Both the position numbers and the translations under genes were made by a program. 64,000 nucleotides of DNA from an uncultured Ignisphaera sp. (lineage in GTDB: Archaea > Thermoproteota > Thermoprotei_A > Sulfolobales > Ignisphaeraceae). The stretch spans positions 1 through 64,000 of the forward strand of contig CALJEI010000002.1 of NCBI GenBank assembly GCA_938074605.1. The letters run 5' to 3'. The notes under the pieces were generated by a model. That model saw nothing but the letters and a program-made list of their open reading frames with translations. It did not search any database and was not told where the DNA came from. Below, piece after piece: positions 35,998 to 44,706 of the stretch (positions are counted from its first letter, which is position 1; each line of letters starts with the position of its first letter).

Positions 35998-36666
35998 ATC
36001 TTATTATCAACTACATCGACTTGATATACACTCTAGAATATAATGTAGCAAATTTAATAGCATGTTACTGTATTTAAGTTACTATTTCCTATATCTAAGG
36101 ACTTTCACCTTATTCCATAGAAGTTTTAATATTTCTACGTTTGTGGTAGCTATTAAGCCTCAGTAGAGCAAAAACTATTTTAGTTAAACTTTAGCAATTT
36201 AGAGCATAACCCTCCCCATTACAGACCCTAGAACTCTAAATAGTAACTATAAGACATATAGATCTCTTCATCAAGTCATTAAAAGAAAATAGAATATATT
36301 CTATAACTGTTAAGAACATTTCTATTACTGGTAATGTTATAGTTTAACTAAAGGAGATCTGCAATGGGTTTAAGGAAGAAGTATAGATGTGTATATAAAA
36401 CTCTTCAATAATATTATTAGCTTTAGAAACTCTAATAAAGAATTTATTAATGATGCTAGAGTTAAATGCAAAATAAAGTATATGAAATAGCTGCTAAGCT
36501 AACAGTTAAAACTCTTGAATCTATTGAATATCTATTAAGAGGAGGACTGGGGATAGACTTTAGATATATCTGCGATTGCATTCTTTTTTAAGATTGGTAA
36601 TAGACTAGTTGTATTATAAAAATATTTATCGATAAATATCGTTTATTATATAGATGACATCATTTT
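35998..36666. other. Gap of 670 bases with short coding-like frames
   Basis: No gene over 60 codons is seen. The most protein-like part is 36380-36591, where two overlapping plus-strand frames read like protein. One ends at TAG near 36490 (LFNNIISFRNSNKEFINDAR); the next starts with ATG 36466 and runs 41 codons (MQNKVYEIAAKLTVKTLESI...). A GGAG-preceded ATG at 36363 leads only 15 codons. The rest is A+T-rich with many stops. This may be a decayed gene or a pair of very small genes. Confidence 0.35.
36466..36591 (+). CDS. Possible 41-residue small protein
   Basis: ATG 36466 opens a frame of 41 codons ending TAA 36589-36591. The first 25 residues look helical and charged (YEIAAKLTVKTLESIEYLLR), and the end has two cysteines (ICDCILF). 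No Shine-Dalgarno element is clear and no family is known to me. The start lies inside a preceding overlapping open frame, an arrangement seen in small two-gene modules but also in decayed genes. I give it low weight. Confidence 0.22.
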   Translation: MQNKVYEIAAKLTVKTLESIEYLLRGGLGIDFRYICDCILF

Positions 36667-37548
36667 TCAATCCATTGTTTTTATACCTACGATCCTTCCT
36701 AAGGTTAAGCCTAATATGTAGAGTATAAAAGATACTCCTAGGATTAGTGTTATAGATTCTAAGAATTCTTTTAGAAATTTTTTATTGTAAAGCACTGCAG
36801 TATAGAATGTCATGTATGCTACAACGATCATAGCTAATAAAATCATTGTTGTAAATGCTATAGCTATAGAGCTTAGCATAAAATATGGGAGTGCTAATAA
36901 AAGGACAACCACTATATAAGCTGTAGATGTATATAGCGCTGACATCCTTGGATTTTTAAGAGCTTCATGCTTAGCTTGAGAATATGATGCTATACCCATT
37001 GATATAGAGGCTGCTATACCTGCTAAAAGCCCTGTTAAACCTGCATTTACTGTGTTTTCAAAAGCTCCTAGCGATCCTGTATATATTCCTGTAAGCTCTA
37101 TAAGAGCATCAGATATGCCTAGTGTTATAGAACCTAAATATCTAACCCTTCCTTCATCAAGACTTGAAACAAACCTCTCCTCATGCCTCTCCTCATCCTC
37201 TCTAATTCTAGCTATATCATCTTTAAGCTCGGGTCTAATTGTAGCTATACTGCTATAGATTTTCAATGCATCTACCTCCATAGATTCTATAATCTTAAGA
37301 ATAATAGTTACTCCAAAGAGTAATAAAAGAATTCTATAGAGAAAAACCTTAGCAATAGATAGCCTAGATCTACAGTCACCCACAATCCCACTCCAAAATC
37401 TATAGTGTCTAAACTCATCATCAGCTGCCTTCTTTAGCGCCTCTTTAAGACGTTGATTAATTATGGGTGTTTTAGCCAATGCTCTATAGAGATGATATGC
37501 CTCATATTCATCAACACAAACTCTATATAAAACTTCCTTGTATTTCAC
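36667..37548 (-). CDS. Ferritin-like domain fused to VIT1/CCC1 iron/manganese transporter
   Basis: Residues 1-130 form a ferritin-like (rubrerythrin-type) diiron domain. It has two E-x-x-H-type pairs in DEYEAYHLYRALAKTP and DDEFRHYRFW, and EDEERHEERF near residue 125. From about residue 140 the protein follows the VIT1/CCC1 family with LGSITLGISDALIELTGIYT and GIAASISMGIASYSQAKHEA, and about five helices. Such fusions are known in bacteria as MbfA-type membrane ferritins that export or store iron. A helix near residue 75-90 separates the halves. The start is probably GTG 37548, six bases after GGTGGG, not GTG 37557. It would protect against iron and peroxide stress. Confidence 0.85.
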   Translation of the reverse strand: MKYKEVLYRVCVDEYEAYHLYRALAKTPIINQRLKEALKKAADDEFRHYRFWSGIVGDCRSRLSIAKVFLYRILLLLFGVTIILKIIESMEVDALKIYSSIATIRPELKDDIARIREDEERHEERFVSSLDEGRVRYLGSITLGISDALIELTGIYTGSLGAFENTVNAGLTGLLAGIAASISMGIASYSQAKHEALKNPRMSALYTSTAYIVVVLLLALPYFMLSSIAIAFTTMILLAMIVVAYMTFYTAVLYNKKFLKEFLESITLILGVSFILYILGLTLGRIVGIKTMD

Positions 37549-37736
37549 ATAACCCACCAGATATAGTTGCTATATCATAGAGTTAAAAATATTTAGGCTA
37601 TTAAAAATGTACTCCCTACCTATACCACCAACAATAAGATAACGAATAGAATAATTATACTTGACTTGCTTCAAAATGCTAAGATTTATTATATGCCTAC
37701 TACATATATGCATTTAGATAGATATAGTGGTGTAGA

Positions 37737-38579
37737 TTGAGATTTAGAGTGATAGAGATAAAGATTAAACAAGCCCTAACAAAATCTGGACTACCTGATA
37801 TAGATTATGCACTAAATCCCTACCTAGGCTGTAGCCATAGCTGTCTCTATTGCTATGCTAAAATGTATACAAGGCTAAATGATGTTACTACCAACTGGGG
37901 TAGCATTATAGCAGTAAAGAAAAATCTTCTTGATGTTCTTATAAAAGAGGTTGAAAAGTTGAAGAAAGGTGTAGTTGGTATAGGAACTATAACAGATCCC
38001 TACCAACCTGTTGAAGCCATCTATAGACTTACGAGAAGCTCTATAGAGATTTTGGCTAGAGGCGGATTTAGGGTGAGTATTCAAACAAAAAGCTCCTTAG
38101 TGCTAAGAGATATAGATATTTTAAAGAGGTATAGAGATTGTGTAGATGTTGGTCTAACGATAACCTCAACAGTAGATAGTTCACCAATGAGAATTTTTGA
38201 ACCATATTCAACACCTCCTTCTGCACGCATTAAAGCCTTAGAGAAGCTTTTTGAATCTGGTATAAAAACATGGATTTTCTATGGTCCTGTTATCCCTGGC
38301 TATAATGACAGTATAGAGGAGGTAACAAAAATTGTTAAATTAGCTAAGGAGACAGAAAGCTTATTGTATATAGATAGACTAAGGATTAAGAGATTTATGC
38401 AGTTTGATCCATTTCTAAAATCTATAGCTAGCAAAAGCGCTAGATATGATTGGCGCGAATTCTATAGCAATATATATAGATTGTGTAGAGATATGAAAGT
38501 TGTGTGTAGATCTGGATTTGAATCAGCTGATGAACAACAGCACAATAAGAAGCTCAATAATTATCTAACCTATAAATAG
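37737..38579 (+). CDS. Radical SAM protein, SplB/COG1533 type
   Basis: A 280-residue protein with C32-x3-C36-x2-C39 in YLGCSHSCLYCYAKMY, preceded by the NPYLGCSH lead and followed by GTITDPYQPVE. Both are typical of the archaeal COG1533 DNA-repair-photolyase-like group. There is no extra cysteine cluster, unlike the relative at 257-1387. The TTG start follows GGTG by four bases. The function of this group in archaea is not known; the name spore photoproduct lyase-like says only that the core domain is shared. Confidence 0.82.
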   Translation: MRFRVIEIKIKQALTKSGLPDIDYALNPYLGCSHSCLYCYAKMYTRLNDVTTNWGSIIAVKKNLLDVLIKEVEKLKKGVVGIGTITDPYQPVEAIYRLTRSSIEILARGGFRVSIQTKSSLVLRDIDILKRYRDCVDVGLTITSTVDSSPMRIFEPYSTPPSARIKALEKLFESGIKTWIFYGPVIPGYNDSIEEVTKIVKLAKETESLLYIDRLRIKRFMQFDPFLKSIASKSARYDWREFYSNIYRLCRDMKVVCRSGFESADEQQHNKKLNNYLTYK

Positions 38580-38701
38580 ATCATGTATATACTACTTTAA
38601 CAACATCTACATAATATAAAAGGATATAGAAACAACGTCAAATCCTATAGTCATAGAGTTCTACCCTTCTTAGGAAATAGGTAAACTCAATTATACCATT
38701 A

Positions 38702-39607
38702 TTATAGTATGAACACTATGGGTGATAGAGCTATTGAAACTGGTGTTAGTATTGATATAGATACTGCTGCTAAATCTTCGTTTAATTTAAATATTTTAGC
38801 TATAATTATGTTATTGATGGCTGGCGGCATAATGCTCTGTAACATGAATCCATAAACAAATTCGCTAGGTGCTACTATAAAATACAGTATAGCTTTAGCC
38901 ATTAGTAGGGAATAAGGTATCTTTATTAATGTAATCATTATAAATGGTTTTATTAAAGGTTTTAATGCTGAATATTTTAGATTTGCTAAGCTATATCCTA
39001 TTACCAGAAATGAAGTTCTAACAGCATATGATGTAAATATTGATAGATTACCCGCCATATCCCCAATATCTAGATTATATATCTTTAGTATAGTTGTTGC
39101 AATAATTGCTAGTATGGGTGGAAGTAGTTTTACTATATCTAGCAAATCTCCCTTAGATTTTCTTAAAAATGCTATAAGTAGTGTAGAGAGTGAGAAAAGT
39201 ATGTTGAAGGCTATAGTATAAGGTGTAACATAGTTTTCTGTTCCTAGAAGCAGTTGTGCTAGAGGTATTGCTAGATATCCTGCATTTGGGAGGGAGGATA
39301 ATATGGTTATACTTATTCTATTCTTAGAATCTTTAAATATGGTGCTTGACAAAAGAAATGATGATACCATTAAGATGCATATATGTAGTACTGATAATAT
39401 AGTAAAAAATATATAAAGGCCTACTGAGGGCGCATTAAAAATGCTGAGAAATATCACCATAGGTATAACAACATAGTATAGAAAATAGTTTAATAGACTG
39501 GCAATATATGCTATAAAATTAGTATTTCTTTTACCTACCATAAATCCAATAGCAGCTAGACTTATATCCATAATAAATGCTGCCTCCAATGAAATCCACC
39601 ACGCCAT
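38702..39607 (-). CDS. AEC family permease (auxin efflux carrier type)
   Basis: A membrane protein of 301 residues with about ten helices. The central ILSSLPNAGYLAIPLAQLLLG is the typical first discontinuous-helix region of AEC carriers, and LQSIMPPAINNIIIA is its C-terminal counterpart. Bacterial members export malate, malonate or other organic acids. The substrate is unknown. It starts at ATG 39607 just after GGGTG, and is divergent from the flavodiiron gene with about 130 bases between them. Confidence 0.82.
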   Translation of the reverse strand: MAWWISLEAAFIMDISLAAIGFMVGKRNTNFIAYIASLLNYFLYYVVIPMVIFLSIFNAPSVGLYIFFTILSVLHICILMVSSFLLSSTIFKDSKNRISITILSSLPNAGYLAIPLAQLLLGTENYVTPYTIAFNILFSLSTLLIAFLRKSKGDLLDIVKLLPPILAIIATTILKIYNLDIGDMAGNLSIFTSYAVRTSFLVIGYSLANLKYSALKPLIKPFIMITLIKIPYSLLMAKAILYFIVAPSEFVYGFMLQSIMPPAINNIIIAKIFKLNEDLAAVSISILTPVSIALSPIVFIL

Positions 39608-39748
39608 AGCACCCTAAACATTTTTAAATAGTGATCCTAATCATTAGTATGTGTATCGTCTATGAATATAACCCTTTTTCTTTTAACCGAGTTCACTATG
39701 TTAAAACTTTTTAATTATTAGACCCAGTAAATAGTGTGGTGCATTAGA

Positions 39749-40948
39749 TTGAATTTAAGGCCTAGACCTATAGCTAAGGATGTTTATTGGATTGGCGTAA
39801 ATGATGATATTAAGGAGCTTTTTGAGTCTCTTTGGCCTTTGCCCTTTGGGATATCGTATAACGCCTATGTAGTTATTGGCAATGATGCTATCGCTCTTAT
39901 AGATGCTGTTGATGAAAGGTTTGCCTATGACTATATTGGTAGAGTTAGAGAGGTTGTAGGCGATTTTAATAAGATTTACTATATTGTTGTAAATCATTTA
40001 GAGCCTGATCACCATGGTGCTACACCCTATATTCTCGAAGCTATGCCAAAGGCTAAGCTTATAACAAGTCAAATGGGTAGCAGAATTCTATCTTCAATAT
40101 ATAGAGTTTCTAGCAATAGAATTCTTGCTGTTAAGGATGGTGATAAAATTGAATTGGGCGGCAAAACGCTTAGATTTATATATACGCCATGGCTCCATTG
40201 GCCTGAGACCATGGTTACATACCTTGAGGAGGATGAGATACTCTTTTCATGTGATGCTTTTGGTAGTTATGGCTCTTTACAGAAGGGGATTTTTGACGAT
40301 GAACTAGATATGGATTTCTATATAGATGAAGCTAGAAGGTATTTTTCCAACATAGTGATTAAGTATGCAAGAAATGTTTTAGAGGCTTTTGAAAAACTAA
40401 AGAATATTGAGATAAAGATTTTAGCGCCATCACATGGACCTATATATAGATCGAATTCCAATAGAATAATTGAACTCTATAAAAAATGGTCTCAGCCTAT
40501 ACCTGAAAAAGATAGAGTTTTACTCATCTACGGCTCTATGTATGGTAGAGGAGAGTTAATTATCGAACATATTATTGAAAGGCTTAGCCAAGAGGGACTT
40601 AAAATTACATCTCATAATGTCTCTACATCACATCCATCATATATACTATCTGATTTAGTTGAGTCATATATAGTAGTGTTTATATATCCATCATATGATG
40701 CAGGTATATTTCCATATATGGAGGATATAATGAGACTCTTCCAACTTAAACAAGCTGGACGTGGAAGATATGCTGCGACTATAAATGTATATGCATGGGC
40801 TTCAACAGCTAAACAAGCTACAGAGCTTCTTACAAAAGCAGGATTTAAAATCATAGAGCCTATAGTTGAAACTAAAGCAATGCCTAATGAAGAGGAGTTA
40901 AAGAAGATGGAAACTCTTATAAATAATATAATAAAAACAATAAAATAA
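39749..40948 (+). CDS. Flavodiiron protein (A-type flavoprotein)
   Basis: A metallo-beta-lactamase-like domain carries the diiron ligands of VVNHLEPDHHGATPYI (H-x-E-x-D-H) and later histidines in TPWLHWPETM and APSHGPIYRS. From about residue 255 a flavodoxin domain begins (VLLIYGSMYGRGELIIEHII), binding FMN. Flavodiiron proteins reduce O2 to water or NO to N2O and so protect anaerobes from oxygen. Electrons would come from a rubredoxin or F420-type donor not seen here. I start it at TTG 39749, seven bases after GGTG; the GTG at 39734 lies before that site. Confidence 0.93.
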   Translation: MNLRPRPIAKDVYWIGVNDDIKELFESLWPLPFGISYNAYVVIGNDAIALIDAVDERFAYDYIGRVREVVGDFNKIYYIVVNHLEPDHHGATPYILEAMPKAKLITSQMGSRILSSIYRVSSNRILAVKDGDKIELGGKTLRFIYTPWLHWPETMVTYLEEDEILFSCDAFGSYGSLQKGIFDDELDMDFYIDEARRYFSNIVIKYARNVLEAFEKLKNIEIKILAPSHGPIYRSNSNRIIELYKKWSQPIPEKDRVLLIYGSMYGRGELIIEHIIERLSQEGLKITSHNVSTSHPSYILSDLVESYIVVFIYPSYDAGIFPYMEDIMRLFQLKQAGRGRYAATINVYAWASTAKQATELLTKAGFKIIEPIVETKAMPNEEELKKMETLINNIIKTIK

Positions 40949-41122
40949 AATAGATCATTCATCCAAATAGTGATGATGTTCTAGTATGCTTACTTCTATT
41001 GCATAGGCTAAAACCTTAATTACAAGAAATTAATTGTTATAATTTTTTATTTAGGTGCTACCGGGAGTTTTAAATAGCCCTCCACAAACATATTTTGCCG
41101 TAGCTTTTTATAGGTGCTATTT

Positions 41123-41818
41123 ATGGTTATTGGATATGGTATTTCCTTTGATGCTATTGTTCAGGATGCTTTGATAGCCATTGTATTGTTTATTTACATT
41201 ATTATACTTGTTTTTATTATTACAAAAAAGCTTTACAGTTTTATGGTTTCTAGAGGTACTAGACATAATGTGGCAGTATATTTTAATAGAAAGTTTATCC
41301 ATATACTTACAGGTGGTCTTGTAGCTATTCTTACACCACTACTTTTCAAAGAACCCTTTATTCCCATGTTATTTGCATATATATTAGCTGTCTTTACATA
41401 TCTTCCCCATAAATCTAGAAGAATTCTTACATGGTTTCAAACAAGTGATAATATGTATGAAGTTAATTTTTGTATAGCTTGGGGAAGCTCTATAGTCATT
41501 CTATGGCTTTTGACGGGCAGCCCATGGATATCAATACTTCCAGCTCTAGCCATATCATTTGGAGATGCAATTACCGGGATAGTTAGAAATATTGTTTTTG
41601 GATATAGAACAAAACATTGGTTAGGAAATATTGCAATGGCTGTAGTAATGATTCCAATAGGATACATATTCTCAGGATCAATAGGCGCAATAGCAATGGC
41701 TGTAGCATCAGTCATAGAAAGAATAGAGTTCAATCCAATAGATGATAACATATTGATAGCCTTTACAGTAACGGTCATCATAGCCGTAAAGCATCTAGTA
41801 ATAACGCTTCCCAATTAG
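41123..41818 (+). CDS. Polyprenol/dolichol kinase-like membrane protein (CTP-transferase fold)
   Basis: This membrane protein of about 231 residues has six to seven helices. NRKFIHILTGGLVAI and SFGDAITGIVRN are the two signatures of the dolichol kinase/phytol kinase family, and ERIEFNPIDDNILIAF near the C-terminus corresponds to the conserved acidic DDN segment. Members phosphorylate polyprenols with CTP or act as CDP-lipid synthases. In an archaeon the substrate could be dolichol for glycan carrier supply or geranylgeraniol salvage. The start ATG 41123 follows AGGTG by six bases. Confidence 0.75.
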   Translation: MVIGYGISFDAIVQDALIAIVLFIYIIILVFIITKKLYSFMVSRGTRHNVAVYFNRKFIHILTGGLVAILTPLLFKEPFIPMLFAYILAVFTYLPHKSRRILTWFQTSDNMYEVNFCIAWGSSIVILWLLTGSPWISILPALAISFGDAITGIVRNIVFGYRTKHWLGNIAMAVVMIPIGYIFSGSIGAIAMAVASVIERIEFNPIDDNILIAFTVTVIIAVKHLVITLPN

Positions 41819-41854
41819 GACTTTCTTTCCAACACTAGGAAAGAATGGTTGAGA

Positions 41855-41980
41855 ATGATGACTACTATAATGTTGTCAACACTAACACCAAAACATTGTC
41901 TTAGCCATGATAAAGTAGTACGACCTAGAGATACTGCTATTAAAAAGCTTTATCCACTTCTTGATTCTAACAATCTATAA
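41855..41980 (+). CDS. Possible 41-residue small protein
   Basis: Plus-strand ATGs at 41855 and 41858 open a frame of 41 codons to TAA 41978-41980. It reads MMTTIMLSTLTPKHCLSHDK and continues with a basic, helical tail ending LYPLLDSNNL. It lies in the 300-base gap between the polyprenol kinase-like gene and the ABC transporter operon. There is no strong ribosome site and no known family. The codon choice fits the surroundings, but a chance frame is not excluded. Confidence 0.25.
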   Translation: MMTTIMLSTLTPKHCLSHDKVVRPRDTAIKKLYPLLDSNNL

Positions 41981-42117
41981 TCTTATACGTGCATTATATT
42001 ATCCATACTGATATTTTGGGAATAATTATTTTTAAGTTTGTTCCCTAATATATGATATTCAAGGGCATTAAGCTCGAGAATGAATGTGCATTAAGTTGCA
42101 TAATTGAGGTGTGGCAC

Positions 42118-43110
42118 TTGAATGATGCTGTTATTGTTAGAAACCTTGTTAAAAAGTATAGAACAAAGAAGAGGACAGGCTTATTTAGATCATATACTGA
42201 GATTATTGAGGCTCTAAGGGGTATAAGCTTTACTGTTAACTATGGAGAGATTGTAGGTCTTTTGGGACCTAATGGCGCTGGAAAGACCACAACTATAAAG
42301 ATTTTAGCAACATTACTGCTTCCTGATTCTGGCGAGGCTTACGTTGCTGGACACAATGTTGTTAAGGAGGCTAGCAAGGTAAGAAAAAAGATAGGTATTA
42401 TGTTAACTGTTGAAAAGGGTTTTTATGGAAAGCTAACTGGTCGTGAGAATCTTGAGTATTTTGCTGCACTTTATGGGCTTGATAGAAGGAAGTCTAGGGA
42501 GAGAATAGATTATATTATTAAACTACTTGAACTTGACAAACTTGGAGCTGACTATAAGCTCTTTGAAGAGTTTAGCCTTGGGATGAAGGCTAGACTCAGT
42601 TTAGCTAGAGCCCTTTTAAGTAATGCACCAATACTTCTTTTAGACGAACCTACACTTGGTCTTGATCCACCTAGTGCTCGTAAAATAAGAGAGCTGGTTA
42701 AAGATTTAGCCCATAGGGAGGGGAAGGCAATACTCTATACAACCCATAATATGTTTGAAGCTGAGCTTATATGTGATAGAATTCTACTGATAAACAGAGG
42801 CATTATTGTTGCTGAGGGAACACCGCACGAACTTAAAATGAAAATACCTAAGCTTAGAGTAGTTACAATTAGCATTAGAGGAGAAGGGAATGGTATACAT
42901 CAGATTCTACATACGCTAGACGCAAAATATGAGATAAAGGCTGAAGAGAATGGTATTTATAGTGTTAGAATTCATGCAGAAAAGCCAGAGGACATATTTA
43001 ATGATATTATGAAGAAGCTTATAGCAAATAAGTTTGAAATAATATCAGCTAGAATTGAGGAGCCAACACTTGAAGATGTATTTATATATTTTAGTGAGGG
43101 ATCCCTATGA
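42118..43110 (+). CDS. ABC-2 exporter ATPase
   Basis: An ABC ATPase of about 330 residues with Walker A GPNGAGKTT, a Q-loop region (MLTVEKGFYGKLTGRENLEY), signature EFSLGMKARLSLARALL, Walker B ILLLDEPTLGLDP and the switch histidine of YTTHNMFEAE. The C-terminal 80 residues form the extra domain common in drug/polysaccharide/sodium export ATPases (CcmA/DrrA/NatA type). I start it at TTG 42118, six bases after GAGGTG; the ATG at 42052 adds 22 residues that do not fit the family. It is the first gene of a three-gene exporter operon. Confidence 0.9.
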   Translation: MNDAVIVRNLVKKYRTKKRTGLFRSYTEIIEALRGISFTVNYGEIVGLLGPNGAGKTTTIKILATLLLPDSGEAYVAGHNVVKEASKVRKKIGIMLTVEKGFYGKLTGRENLEYFAALYGLDRRKSRERIDYIIKLLELDKLGADYKLFEEFSLGMKARLSLARALLSNAPILLLDEPTLGLDPPSARKIRELVKDLAHREGKAILYTTHNMFEAELICDRILLINRGIIVAEGTPHELKMKIPKLRVVTISIRGEGNGIHQILHTLDAKYEIKAEENGIYSVRIHAEKPEDIFNDIMKKLIANKFEIISARIEEPTLEDVFIYFSEGSL

Positions 43111-43907
43111 AATTCTATACAATATTGAAAGCTGAATTCAAACTTATATACGGTGAAATATTGAGAAGAAAATCAGCACTTATAGCAACAATTATATACC
43201 CTTACCTCTTTGCAGGTTTTACGCTATTCTTTGGGTATTCTATAGGCTCTCCACAGCTATTTATAGAAAGGGTTGGCGTAGAACCTATAATATTTATGAT
43301 TACAGCAAGCAATATAGTTATGTCTATAATTACTATTGTGGATGATGTTCTTTGGAGACCCTTGCATAATATGTATATAGGAACACTGCCATATATTATT
43401 GCATCGCCTATCAATAGGCTTGAACTATTTATAGCTATACCAATACCGAGACTATCACTACTATTAATAACGGGATTTACAAGCATAGCTCCAATATACA
43501 TACTATACTATGGTCTGAATGGAATTGTGTTAGTGCTAACCATAATATCGCTAATAGCTTTTGGAGCACTCACCATGTCTACCCTAGGTATAGTTATTGC
43601 TGGGCTTATTCATACTATTAGTGACAGTTGGAGGGTACTCAATATAGTTAGGCCATTGATAATGGTCCTATTGGGCGCTTACTACCCAAGAATATTTATG
43701 CCTTTTGCGGCATATATTGTAAGCCTCCTTATACCATCTTCACACGTTGTTGAAGCTATTCATGGGATACTCTTGGGTAGTACGGATAACCTGTATCTAC
43801 TTCTTGCACTAGCTATCGTCTTGGCCCTCATCTATACACCTGGCAGTAGTAAAAGTCTATTGTATTGGGAGAAAAGGAAGGTGAGTGAAGGTGTTAAAAC
43901 TTATTAG
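43107..43907 (+). CDS. ABC-2 type permease subunit
   Basis: A membrane protein of 266 residues with six hydrophobic helices and an amphipathic N-terminus (MKFYTILKAEFKLIYGEILR), the layout of ABC-2 permeases. Its ATG overlaps the ATPase stop (ATGA). It is the first of two permease-type proteins, which suggests a heterodimeric exporter. The substrate is unknown; drugs, lipids and polysaccharide are all handled by this class. Confidence 0.85.
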   Translation: MKFYTILKAEFKLIYGEILRRKSALIATIIYPYLFAGFTLFFGYSIGSPQLFIERVGVEPIIFMITASNIVMSIITIVDDVLWRPLHNMYIGTLPYIIASPINRLELFIAIPIPRLSLLLITGFTSIAPIYILYYGLNGIVLVLTIISLIAFGALTMSTLGIVIAGLIHTISDSWRVLNIVRPLIMVLLGAYYPRIFMPFAAYIVSLLIPSSHVVEAIHGILLGSTDNLYLLLALAIVLALIYTPGSSKSLLYWEKRKVSEGVKTY

Positions 43908-44700
43908 AAGAGCCTATGCTGTATTTAAAGCATACGCGCTTTCAGATTTAGTAAGGAATAAAGGGTTTATGTATGGCCTTATAAGCTTTTCAATATGGAT
44001 AATACTTTTCATGAGTCCTCTCACCCTTTTTATAGATAAAACAGTAAATCCACAGATAATGGCAGCACATGGGTTTACAGCCATACTCATATTTATGTTC
44101 TATGGAGTTGCTACATGGGATTGGGCTGCAGAGCTTCGCTGGATGATTAACGACGGTAGGCTTGAGTATTATGTAGCTAGTGGAAGTGGCTTTCTACCAC
44201 ATTACTTAGGCATTCTACCGATATCTCTAATCTGGCTGACGATGGCTATGCTATTCAACTATGTAGTTCTATCTGTAATATGGGGACCACCACTATTAAT
44301 CATTACAGATATATACATACTTATATGCAGCTTTATATTACTGCTCATTAATTTAATGGCCTATGCTCTAATACTTGGAGGTACTGTTATATCTAGCGGT
44401 GTTTCCGGCTTTATTATAGAGATACTAGGTTTTATATTACCGGTAGCAACGGGAGGTCTAACACCACTTTCAAAATTACCGAAAGCTCTACAAGCGTTTG
44501 CACTACTAACACCATTTAGTTATCCAGCTGAAATGATAAGATATTCTATACTTGGGTGGAATCCAATTATGGGTATACAGCAACTCGTAGCTAGAGGCAT
44601 ACTTTCGGCTATAGTATTTCTACTAATATCATTAATATACTTTAGATATCAGTTAAAGAAAATTATGAAGGAAGGAGTACGCGCAACTGCTCTATGGTAG
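43885..44700 (+). CDS. ABC-2 type permease subunit, second
   Basis: A second ABC-2 permease of 271 residues with six helices. IEILGFILPVATGGLTPLSKLPKAL is the conserved segment before the last helices, and FALLTPFSYPAEMIRYSILG follows. The frame overlaps the preceding permease by 23 bases. GTG 43885 is the first start; GTG 43891 sits seven bases after GGTG and may be the true one. With the two preceding genes it makes a complete exporter. Confidence 0.85.
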   Translation: MKVLKLIRRAYAVFKAYALSDLVRNKGFMYGLISFSIWIILFMSPLTLFIDKTVNPQIMAAHGFTAILIFMFYGVATWDWAAELRWMINDGRLEYYVASGSGFLPHYLGILPISLIWLTMAMLFNYVVLSVIWGPPLLIITDIYILICSFILLLINLMAYALILGGTVISSGVSGFIIEILGFILPVATGGLTPLSKLPKALQAFALLTPFSYPAEMIRYSILGWNPIMGIQQLVARGILSAIVFLLISLIYFRYQLKKIMKEGVRATALW

Positions 44701-44706
44701 TATCCG

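Noticed and set aside
41845-41945. Possible C/D box sRNA (ATGATGA near 41855 and a TGATA box further on)
   Set aside because: No CTGA D box at the proper spacing, so the C/D pattern is incomplete.
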